Source of the DNA: Diacronema lutheri
Lineage: Eukaryota; Haptophyta; Pavlovophyceae; Pavlovales; Pavlovaceae
Direction of reading: 5' to 3'
DNA: 64,000 bases
Assembly: GCA_019448385.1 (NCBI GenBank)
Contig: JAGTXO010000037.1
Location: forward strand, 248,001-312,000
Below the pieces are notes generated by a model. It did not search any database. It was not told where the DNA came from and worked only from the letters and a program-made list of their open reading frames with translations. Every line of letters starts with the position of its first letter. Within the stretch, counting starts at the first letter, position 1. A program made the translations under genes and the position numbers. Shown here in pieces: positions 1-7,598 of this stretch.

Positions 1-951
1 CAGCGCGTAGCGCTGCGCGACATTTGCGACCGACGCGCCCGGGTGCGCCCGCGCGACGTCCGCCATCGTGTGCAGCAGCTCCTGCACGAGGCTCCACGGG
101 CCGAAGCGCGAGGCGGTAGCCGAGTACATGGAGAGCGACGAGCCGCCCGCGCGCACCGCCTCCGCGCCTGGCGGTGGCGCGCCTACGAATCGGTCGGAGA
201 GGAGGCCAGCGCCGACCGTGCCAAACGCGAGCAGGCTGATGCGCTGCTGCGCGCAGTATTCGGCCATGCCGGACTGGAGCGGGCGCGAGTCGAGTGCGGA
301 CAGCTGCACCTGCTGCGAGACGATCGGCACGCCTGCCTCGACAATCTGCCGGACGCGCGGCAGGTCAAAGTTGGTCAGACCGATGTTTTGGATCAGGCCC
401 TCGTCCTTGAGCGCGCCGAGCATCTGCGCGACCTGCACGTACCGTTGCACGCCGTAGTCGGCCCAAAAGAACTGGACGAGCGGTAGGGACGGCACGTTCA
501 GGCGCTCGCACTGCGCGACGACGCGAGCGCGCACCTCCGCCTTGTCGATCGACTGCAGCCCGCGGAAGCAGCAAAACTTGGTGCACGGCACGGCGCGCGG
601 CTCGCGCTTCACAAACTCGCCGACGATCAGCTCGCTCGGCCCGTAGATGTCCGCGGTATCCAGCGTGGTCAAGCCCGCGTCGTAATGCGCGCGCATGTTC
701 ACGAGCGCGCCCTCGACCGTGTACCTGCCGTGCCCGCCCGCGAGCTGCCAGTGGCCCTGGATGAGCCGCGACGCCGTCAGGCTGCCGAGCGCGAAGGTGG
801 GTACGCGCACGGCGGCGGGCGCTGCGGCGGGCGGCGCAGCAGGCACGGGTGCCGCCCGGTAGAAGAGCGGCGCCGCGCCCGCCGCCGCCCGGAGGACGGC
901 CGACCGACGGGTCACCGTGGTGAGCGCGAGGACGTGAAGCAGCGCCCTCAT
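1..951 (-). CDS. Aldo/keto reductase, organelle-type presequence (3' end beyond window)
   Basis: An open frame of 317 codons runs off the left edge without a stop, so the C-terminus is missing. The start is the ATG complementary to 949-951. Residues 1-50 are Ala/Arg-rich with a hydrophobic patch and look like an organelle-targeting leader (inference). From about residue 51 the protein follows the aldo/keto reductase barrel family: LDTADIYG supplies the tetrad Asp98 and Tyr103, PCTKF supplies Lys125, and GLTNFD (191-196) is a typical barrel strand. The fourth tetrad residue, normally His before Trp, is Phe162 (VQFFW). The family reduces carbonyls with NADPH; the substrate cannot be predicted here. 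It diverges from the LIM-HhH gene across 70 bp. Family assignment is secure; activity is uncertain because of the His change. Confidence 0.85.
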   Translation of the reverse strand, partial: MRALLHVLALTTVTRRSAVLRAAAGAAPLFYRAAPVPAAPPAAAPAAVRVPTFALGSLTASRLIQGHWQLAGGHGRYTVEGALVNMRAHYDAGLTTLDTADIYGPSELIVGEFVKREPRAVPCTKFCCFRGLQSIDKAEVRARVVAQCERLNVPSLPLVQFFWADYGVQRYVQVAQMLGALKDEGLIQNIGLTNFDLPRVRQIVEAGVPIVSQQVQLSALDSRPLQSGMAEYCAQQRISLLAFGTVGAGLLSDRFVGAPPPGAEAVRAGGSSLSMYSATASRFGPWSLVQELLHTMADVARAHPGASVANVAQRYAL

Positions 952-1021
952 GGCCCCGCGACGCCAATAATGCTGCTAGCGCGAAACGGCTGAAGTACGA
1001 ACGCGCATCCCCGCGCTCGGC
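952..1021. promoter_or_regulatory. 70-bp divergent promoter region
   Basis: This short gap separates the ATGs of the aldo/keto reductase (-) and the LIM-HhH gene (+), so both promoters and 5' leaders must lie here or overlap coding sequence. It contains the mildly AT-rich CAATAATGCTG. No canonical TATA box is visible. Confidence 0.4.
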
Positions 1022-2137
1022 ATGTTCGCGTCCATTGCGCACCATGCGCTGTACGACCAGAGCAACACGGGCGGGCTCAACCGCGACCCGTGCACGTGCT
1101 GCCACAAGCCCGTCTTCCACATGGAGCGCCTGCGCATCCCCGTCGCCGGCCAGCCGGCTGATTTGCTGCTGCACCGCGACTGCTTCCGGTGCGCCGCGTG
1201 CGCACGGCCGCTCTCGCTTGCGAGCTTCCACTGCAGCGCGGACGATGGGTTCCGCATGACGTGCCACGACCACAAGCCTGCGGAGCGCGCGCGCGAGCCC
1301 GCAGCCGCGAACGAGCCGCTGCAACCGCGCGACAGCGAGGGGCCGGGGACGGCGCGCAGCGCCGCGCCCGCCGCGCCGCTCAGCGCGCCGTTATCGGTCG
1401 TCACGGAGGTGGAGCGGCTGCAGCACGAAGCAAGCGGCGTGGCGCCCCGCGCCAAGCGCTCGCCGCCGCGTGCGAATACTGTCCGCGCCAAAGCCGCGCG
1501 CATCGTCGCCATCGTCAAGCCGCGCGCGCGCGCGCCGCCGGCCGAGACTCGCCAGCCGCCGCCGCGCTCGCAGCCGGCGGCGTCGTCGCCACGCGCGCGC
1601 GCCAAGACGCGCGTCGCCGGCCTCATCTCGGCGATGAGCAACGTGGTCTCGCGTGCCGGCCTGCGCGGCATCGCCAAGCAGAACAAGGCGGCTGCGGCCG
1701 TCTTCCCGCCAACCACGCCGCACGCGCAACAGCCGGCGGCCCGGCAGCCGGCCCCGTTCGCGCAGCTCGCGCCCGCCGAGGCGGCGCTCGACGCACCCAA
1801 TGCCATGCCGCGCACCGCGCGCCGAGCGCCGAGCGCCGCCGCGCCGCGGGCGCGCGCTGCGCCTGCGCACGCCGCGCCTGCGCGCGCGCCGCGCACTGCG
1901 GCGGCGAGTGGAGCCATGTGTGGCGCGTCGTCGTTGCCTTCTCCGCGCGTCGTCTCGCTCAACGGCGCGAGTGCGGAGGAGCTCATGCGGCTGCCCGGCG
2001 TCGGCCGACAGCTCGCGGCCAAGATTGTCGCGCACCGCAACGCTCACGGGGCGTTCGCGTCCGTCGACGAGCTGACAGGCGTGAGCGGGATCGGCGGCTT
2101 GCTCTTCCGCAAGCTACGGCCGCACCTCGAGCTCTGA
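1022..2137 (+). CDS. LIM zinc finger plus ComEA-type helix-hairpin-helix protein
   Basis: Single exon, 371 residues. The N-terminus has a full LIM ligand pattern: Cys24-x2-Cys27, His51-x2-Cys54, Cys57-x2-Cys60, Cys81-x2-His84, with spacings inside the LIM consensus. Residues about 90-305 are a Pro/Ala/Arg-rich disordered linker. The last ~60 residues match the ComEA-like double helix-hairpin-helix: LNGASAEELMRLPGVG, then the basic KIVAHRNAHGAF, then VSGIGG. LIM domains bind protein partners and HhH pairs bind DNA without sequence specificity, so a DNA-associated scaffold or repair/chromatin adaptor is a reasonable inference. The fusion is unusual. It is followed 210 bp downstream by PLPBP on the same strand. 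Confidence 0.82.
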   Translation: MFASIAHHALYDQSNTGGLNRDPCTCCHKPVFHMERLRIPVAGQPADLLLHRDCFRCAACARPLSLASFHCSADDGFRMTCHDHKPAERAREPAAANEPLQPRDSEGPGTARSAAPAAPLSAPLSVVTEVERLQHEASGVAPRAKRSPPRANTVRAKAARIVAIVKPRARAPPAETRQPPPRSQPAASSPRARAKTRVAGLISAMSNVVSRAGLRGIAKQNKAAAAVFPPTTPHAQQPAARQPAPFAQLAPAEAALDAPNAMPRTARRAPSAAAPRARAAPAHAAPARAPRTAAASGAMCGASSLPSPRVVSLNGASAEELMRLPGVGRQLAAKIVAHRNAHGAFASVDELTGVSGIGGLLFRKLRPHLEL

Positions 2138-2347
2138 ATGCTGGCGATCGCATGGCTCCCGTCATGCATGTACACAACCTGAGCTGTGGCCTGTCGCGCC
2201 TAGCTCCCCAAGCCCCCAAAGGGCCATTCCGACGCATGTGACGCGACCTGCCGGCTGCCGCCCGTGGCCTCACTGACCTGTCTGATTCAGTGATTCTGAC
2301 TTTCTGAGTCGCAGAAACTCGACGCGCAGCGCAAATCGCACTCCAGG

Positions 2348-3205
2348 ATGCGCGCGCGGGGTTGCTGCGCGCGAGGCGTGCGGTGCATGGCAGGTGTCGC
2401 CCTGACGTCGCTCGCCGGCTCCGGAGCGGCGGCGTGCGTGTCAGGGAGCGACCGCGTGCTCCGTCGCGCGTTCACCACGATGAGCAGCGCGCCGATCGGC
2501 GTCGGCGACGCGATCGGCGCGACGCGCGCGCGAATCGAGCAGCTCGCTGGCGAGCTCGGCCTGGCGCGCGCGCCGCGGCTGGTGGCCGTCAGCAAGACCA
2601 AGCCGCTACCTCTCTTGCTCGAGGCCTACGAGGCAGGGCAGCGCGACTTTGGCGAGAACTACGCGCAGGAGCTCATCGACAAGGCGCCGCAGCTGCCGGC
2701 TGACATCCGCTGGCGCTTCATCGGCGCGCTGCAGTCAAATAAGGCGAGGCCGCTCGTGCACGGTGTGCCCGGCCTCACGTGCGTCGAAACGGTCGACCGC
2801 CTCAAGGTGGCGAACGCGCTTGACGCCGCCGTCGCCTCGTCGGCGCGGTGTGCGAGCACGCTGGGCATCATGCTGCAGGTCAACACGAGCGGCGAGCAGT
2901 CCAAATCGGGGTGCGAGCCGACGGACGCGCGCGCGCTGGCGGCGGAGATCGCGGCGCGCTGCGCGCACCTCACCATCGCCGGGCTCATGACGATCGGCGC
3001 GCCGCGGCCTGCTCTCGAGCCGGGCACAGACGACCCGGACTTTGCGTGCCTCACGCGCTGCCGCGCCGACGTGGCGGACGCGCTCGGTGTGCCGGCCGAG
3101 TCGTTGGAGCTGAGCATGGGCATGTCGGGCGATTGGGAGCGCGCCATCCGTCAGGGCTCGACCAGCGTGCGCGTCGGCTCGGCCATCTTTGGCGCGCGCG
3201 CATGA
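2348..3205 (+). CDS. PLPBP: Pyridoxal phosphate homeostasis protein (YggS/PROSC family)
   Basis: Single exon, 285 residues. From residue ~46 it follows the YggS/PLPBP fold: RLVAVSKTKP carries Lys83, the PLP-linking lysine of the family; then FGENYAQE, WRFIGALQSNK, LQVNTSGEQSKSG, GLMTIG, and the closing SMGMSGDWERAI and VRVGSAIFG motifs. The product binds PLP without known catalysis and buffers vitamin B6. Residues 1-45 (many Arg, Ala, Cys; no acids until Asp35) suggest a mitochondrial or plastid leader. An internal ATG at residue 45 (MSSAPIG) could give a cytosolic form of typical family length. The gene ends 77 bp before the NhaA start I prefer. Confidence 0.93.
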   Translation: MRARGCCARGVRCMAGVALTSLAGSGAAACVSGSDRVLRRAFTTMSSAPIGVGDAIGATRARIEQLAGELGLARAPRLVAVSKTKPLPLLLEAYEAGQRDFGENYAQELIDKAPQLPADIRWRFIGALQSNKARPLVHGVPGLTCVETVDRLKVANALDAAVASSARCASTLGIMLQVNTSGEQSKSGCEPTDARALAAEIAARCAHLTIAGLMTIGAPRPALEPGTDDPDFACLTRCRADVADALGVPAESLELSMGMSGDWERAIRQGSTSVRVGSAIFGARA

Positions 3206-3282
3206 GCGCCCTTTTCAAAGAATGATGGCCTTGCTTGATGAGGCCCTTTTTAAAACGCTTTTTCAAGTCACCGAGTCTCCCC
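3206..3282 (+). promoter_or_regulatory. Probable promoter of nhaA
   Basis: Between the PLPBP stop and the preferred NhaA ATG lie two AT-rich patches that stand out in this genome: CTTTTCAAAG at 3211-3220 and CCCTTTTTAAAACG at 3244-3257, followed by CTTTTTCAAG. An in-frame ATG at 3238 would place the second patch in coding sequence, which is why I prefer the ATG at 3283. Confidence 0.4.
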
Positions 3283-4767
3283 ATGCGGTGCGCGAACGTG
3301 TTGTGCGCGCTCGCGACGCTCGCGGCGCCGTGCGCCGGGTACGCGCGCGCGTCAGCAGGCGGCGCGCGCGTGCCCGCGCTCGGTGGCGCGCGCATCGTCG
3401 TGCGCGCGCCGGCTCGGCTCGCGATCGTTGCGCGCGGCAGCGGCGGCGCGCGGTGGCGACGACCGCTGGTCGCGCACGCCGCGAGCGACGCCGCGCATGA
3501 TTCGGCATCGAAGCCCGAATGCGGGCTGGCGAACCCGACGCTGTGCGGCCCGTCAACGAGCTCGTCCTTCCTCCAGCGCCTCCTCGCGTGGCAGGAGGTA
3601 GGCGGCGGCGGTGCGGTGCTGCTGTGCGCGACGGCGCTCTCGCTCGCGCTCGCGAACTACGGCCCGACGAGCGCCGCGTGGCTGCGGCTGTGGTCGGCGC
3701 CGCGCGGGCTGACGGTCGCGGGGCACGCGCTCAGCCTGCGCGGCTGGTGCAACGAGGGCCTCATGGCCGTCTTCTTCTTCGTCGTCGGCCTCGAGATCAA
3801 GCAGGAGCTGCGGACCGGCTCGCTTCGCACGGCCAAGACGGCCATCCTGCCGTGCATCGGCGCGCTCGGCGGCATGCTCACGCCGATGGCGGTGTACGCG
3901 GCGGTCAACCTGTCGGGCCGGTTTGCCGGCGGCTCACTCGCCGCGCTCGCCGTGCCGATGGCCACCGACATCGCCTTCGCCATGGCCATCTTCTCCCTCT
4001 TCAAGAGCCGGATGCCCTCCTCGGCGTCGGCGTTCCTCCTCACGCTCGCGACCGTCGACGACCTGGGCGCGATCATCGTGCTCGCGACGTGCTACGCGAC
4101 GGGCGTATCGGCGCCGTTCCTCGGCATCGCCGCGCTCACCACGCTCGCGCTCGCGCTCGCCGGCCGCCGCCAGGCGCGGACCGGCGCTGACGTGCGCGTG
4201 TTTGCGGCGGGCGGTGCGGCGCTGTGGTGGTGCCTGCTACGCGCGGGCGTCTCGGCCGACATTGCGGGCGTCGTCGCCGCGCTGTGCGTCTCGACGCGCG
4301 CGACGGTGGACTCGGAGCCCGTCACCGAGCGCCTGATCCACCGCCTCTCGCCCCTGACCACCTTCTTCATCATGCCCATCTTCGCGCTTGCGAACACGGC
4401 GGTGCCCCTCGCGCAGGCGCTCGGCGGGAAAGCCGGCGCCGCGGTCGCGCCGGCGATCGGCGTCGCGCTCGGACTGCTCGTCGGCAAGCCGCTCGGCATT
4501 TTTGGATTCACGTGGCTCGCGCACAAGCTCGGCGTCGCTCGCATGTCCACGGACATGTCCAACGCGCACCTGGCGGTCGTGTCGACGCTCGGCGCGATCG
4601 GCTTCACCATGTGCCTCCTCCTCACAGAGGTCGCGCTCCCGCCAGCCGCGACGCCGCTGCCAAAGCTCGCCGTGCTCGTCGCGTCGGCCGTCGCGTCGGT
4701 GGTCGCCGCCGCGATGATGCGCTTCGGCCTGGCCGTGCGAGATCCCGCGCCTGCGCCCGCGGCCTAG
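3283..4767 (+). CDS. nhaA: NhaA-type Na+/H+ antiporter, probably organelle-targeted
   Basis: Single exon, 494 residues from the preferred ATG; 509 if the in-frame ATG at 3238 is used. It is a full bacterial-type NhaA with the family landmarks: FFVVGLEIKQEL, ATDIAFAMAIFSLF (Asp229) and the ion-binding pair in VDDLGAIIVL (Asp259-Asp260). The Asp229 to Asp259 spacing of 30 equals that of E. coli Asp133 to Asp163. About a dozen hydrophobic helices are visible. The preferred start opens with MRCANVLCALATLAAPCAG, a signal-peptide-like segment, followed by an Arg/Ala-rich stretch before the transporter core. That bipartite shape suits a complex plastid, though a plasma-membrane site is possible. NhaA exchanges Na+ or Li+ for protons. 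Likely bacterial or plastid ancestry. Confidence 0.93.
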   Translation: MRCANVLCALATLAAPCAGYARASAGGARVPALGGARIVVRAPARLAIVARGSGGARWRRPLVAHAASDAAHDSASKPECGLANPTLCGPSTSSSFLQRLLAWQEVGGGGAVLLCATALSLALANYGPTSAAWLRLWSAPRGLTVAGHALSLRGWCNEGLMAVFFFVVGLEIKQELRTGSLRTAKTAILPCIGALGGMLTPMAVYAAVNLSGRFAGGSLAALAVPMATDIAFAMAIFSLFKSRMPSSASAFLLTLATVDDLGAIIVLATCYATGVSAPFLGIAALTTLALALAGRRQARTGADVRVFAAGGAALWWCLLRAGVSADIAGVVAALCVSTRATVDSEPVTERLIHRLSPLTTFFIMPIFALANTAVPLAQALGGKAGAAVAPAIGVALGLLVGKPLGIFGFTWLAHKLGVARMSTDMSNAHLAVVSTLGAIGFTMCLLLTEVALPPAATPLPKLAVLVASAVASVVAAAMMRFGLAVRDPAPAPAA

Positions 4768-5090
4768 GTATACGTGGCCGCGCGCGAGGGGCGTGCGGCG
4801 CGCTCCGCTGCGCACGGCCGCTCGTCGAGCGAGGCGCGAGCTGCCGCGGCGCGCGCGGCGGCTGATGCTCGGCTTCTCGCCAGCCCCACGCCGCTGCGTG
4901 GCGAGAGGCGAGAGCGCGGCTTGGCGCCGGGCGGACGTCCCCTGCCGGTCCTGCCCGACCCCCCCCCCGTGGCGTTGATGCTGGCACTATGCGATCGGCG
5001 GCGGCGTAGACAGTGGGAGCAGAACGGCACTGACATTCCAGGGAAAGAAAGGGGGAAATATGGAGAGCGCGCGCGCACGTGTGGATGTGT
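4768..5090. other. Intergenic, convergent 3' ends
   Basis: This stretch lies between the stop codons of NhaA (+) and the IQ/C2 gene (-). It has a run of ten C at 4959-4968 and a purine-rich AAAGAAAGGGGGAAATATGG near 5042-5061. No coding similarity was seen; it presumably holds both 3' UTRs and polyadenylation signals. Confidence 0.5.
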
Positions 5091-6620
5091 TCACGCAGCA
5101 GCGGCTGCGCGGCTGCCCGGCGCGGCGCCGAGCTGCGGCTGCGCCTGGTGAGAGGCGATCTCCGCGGTGCCGCGCTCGTGGCTGCATACACCGCCGCACT
5201 CGCCGCCCCGCGCGCGTTCAGCGGGCGGCGGGCTGGTGTGCGCGCACGACGCATGTGCCGCGCCAGCGGCTGCGCGTTCGAGCGCCGGCGGCGCGTAGGG
5301 CGCATCGGCCGACATGGCGCCGCGGTAGGCTGGTGGCGTGCGCTGGTACCGCGTGGGCGAGGCTGGGAATGGCGGAAGAGGCGCGGGCGCGAGCGGCGAG
5401 GACGGGAGGTGGCCCGCGCACGGAGCGCCCGACCACGCAGGCGGCGGCGGGCGCGCGTGCTCACTGCCCGGCGCGTGCGCGCGGCTGAGCGCGTCGGCGA
5501 GCATTGCGCGCGCGTGCACGGCAACGGTGAGGTGGCCGATGAGCGCGTCGTCCGCGTCGAAGACGGGCAGCACCTCGGGCACGTCGGGCTCGCCAGCCTC
5601 TGCGCGCGCGAGGTGCAGCTGCAAGTTGGCATACGCCTCGCCGATCCAACGGCCGCCAAGCGCGCCCTCGTGCTCGGATGCGAGCTCAGCCCCGCCGCCG
5701 CCGCCGTCGCCGCCGCCGCCCGCCACGCTCGCCGCGCCCGGCGCGTCGTCGCTCGCATCGTCGTGCGCGCGGAGCGAGAAGACGAGGTCGGCGTAGACCT
5801 GCGCGGGCGAGAGGAGGCAGTCGACGAGGAGCTGCAGCTCGTCGGAGCGCGTGAGCTCGACGACGTGCGTGCAGTTGAACGACGCGCCGAGCATCCCGCG
5901 CCCGCGCCGCGCGCCGAGCTGCTGCAGCGGCGCGGCGGGCGTGCACAGTGGCGGCAAGATGGCGCCGAGGAGCTCCTCGTGGAACTCGGCACACACGGCG
6001 ATGGCGCACGCGGGGGCCGCGACGGGAGCGGGCAGCGCGGCGGTTGTGGCGGGGCGCGCGCCGGCGCCGAGCAGCACGCCCGCGCCGCCGCGCGCCGCCC
6101 TGTGCGCGAATGACGGGATCAGCTCGACGGAGAGCAGCTCGATGATCAGCGGCTGCAGCGGCGGCTCGAGGGGCGCCGACGGCTGGCGGCCGAGCGATGG
6201 CTGCCGGCCGAAGGAGGGCTGCCGGTTGAGCGACGGCTGGCGGCCGAGCGACGGCTGGCGGCCGAGCGACGGCTGGCGGCCGAGCGACGGCTGGCGGCCG
6301 AGCGACGGCTGGCGGCCGAGCGATGGCTGCCGGCCGAGCGGCTGCGGGTTGCGCGAGCTCGGCGGCCGTGGCGGCACGGCGATGCGCGCGTCCGCAGGCG
6401 CGCACGCGGTAGTGGCGGCGCCAGCGGCATCGAGCAGGCCACGCAGCGGCGGAGTGCGTTTGGCCTCAGCGGCGGGCGTGGCAGGTAAGTCACCCGCCGC
6501 GGAGGCGCGCGCGTTGGACGAAACCTCAGCCGCCGCCATCCCGCGCGCCGCGCGCACGCGCGCCGCGCGCGCGCGCGCCTGACGGCCGCGCGTGGCGGCC
6601 TGGAGGCGCGTGGCGGCGGC

Positions 6621-6686
<66 letters not shown>

Positions 6687-7517
6687 CGTATCCGCGCGCG
6701 GCTGCGGTGCGCGCGCCTGCATCGCCGCAGCGTGCGCGCTCCCACCATCGGCCGCCGCGAGCGCGCGCGCGCCGCGCGCAGCGAGGCCGCGCGCGGCGGC
6801 CTGGATGCGCGTAGCGGCGCGGCTGAGGCGAGCTTCCTCGCGCCGGCGGCGGCTGCGCCGCACGGGCGCGCGCGGCTGCTCGGACGGAGGCGGCGCCACG
6901 CTCTCGAGCGGCGCTCCCGGCTCGGCCACACCCCGGCCACTGCTCGCGGGAAGCGCGTCGTCCGCGCCCGGCGGCTGCCAGCGTGCGGCCGGGGGCCGGC
7001 GCGCCGCCCCGTCCTTGCCGGGCGCGGGCGCACCGACAAAGGGCGGCGAGAGCGAGAGCGAGAGCGACTGCAACGAGGCGCTAGAGGGCGAGATGGATGC
7101 GAGCTCGTTCGACGGCGGCGAGAAGGGCGCACGCGAGCTGGTGCTGTCGCGCGCCGCGTTGGCGACGACGGCTGAGAACGTCGGCTCGCCCTCCGCAGAG
7201 CAACGCGCCGTCGCGAGCGCGAGGTCGGGCATGCGCGCCATCGCGACGGCGCGACGGGCGAGAAGCGCCATCTGATCCGGCGAACGCTGCGCGAGCAGCA
7301 GCACGAAGCGCAGAAACGTCTCCTCCTCCAGCTCGGAGCGGAGGCCGCACGGGCGGTCCTGCGCGTGCGTGGCCAGCTGTGGCGCCGGCTGCTGCGCGGC
7401 GGGCCGGCCGGGCGAGGCGGGCGGGCGGGGCGATTCGGCGTCGTCGGGCGAGGCCGCGATGCCCGTCTGTGACGGCCGGCGCGCCCACGGCAGGCTCGCG
7501 AGCAGGTTGGGCATCAT
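5091..7517 (-). CDS. IQ-motif protein with C2-like C-terminal region
   Basis: Single open frame of 808 residues; two tandem Met codons start it (7515-7517, 7512-7514). The N-terminal third is Pro/Ser/Ala-rich. Two basic IQ-like helices follow, around residue 236 (ATRIQAAARG) and residue 300 (ATRLQAATRGRQARARAAR), separated by a long poly-Ala run. Residues about 391-447 are a tandem RQPSLG repeat. The remainder (about 456-720) looks like a C2-type beta-sandwich with inserted low-complexity loops: hydrophobic strands such as PLIIELLSVELI, then WIGEAYANLQLHL and FDADDALIGHLTVAV. The last pair resembles C2 domains of ciliary RPGRIP1-type proteins (inference from pattern only). Calmodulin binding through the IQ helices and membrane or axoneme association are plausible. 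No enzyme motif is visible. Confidence 0.68.
6170..6345 (-). repeat. 18-bp tandem repeat coding RQPSLG
   Basis: About nine copies of an 18-bp unit, read on the minus strand as Arg-Gln-Pro-Ser-Leu-Gly, with a few diverged copies (SLN, SFG). Copies differ at single bases, so this is an expanding coding minisatellite. Each unit has an R-x-x-S site suited to a basophilic kinase. Confidence 0.85.
6611..6691 (-). repeat. GGC/GCC trinucleotide run coding poly-Ala
   Basis: An almost pure GGC run on the plus strand is read as about 22 consecutive Ala codons on the minus strand, lying between the two IQ-like helices of the IQ/C2 protein. Confidence 0.85.
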
Positions 7518-7598
7518 CGGCGCCCGCGCAGACGGCGAGGAAGTCGCGCCGAGTTTCAGCAGCGGATTCGCGGTTTTTGAAGGGGGCCGTCCACCATA
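7518..7598. promoter_or_regulatory. 81-bp divergent promoter (IQ/C2 gene and cdsA)
   Basis: Both start codons face outward from this gap. It contains TTTTTGAAGGGGGCCGTC at about 7574-7591, directly before the CdsA ATG; the TTTTGAA patch resembles AT-rich patches in other promoters of the window. Confidence 0.4.

Noticed and set aside
3235-3282. NhaA start at the ATG 3238
   Set aside because: It places AT-rich promoter-like sequence in the coding region and hides the signal-like start at 3283. It remains possible.
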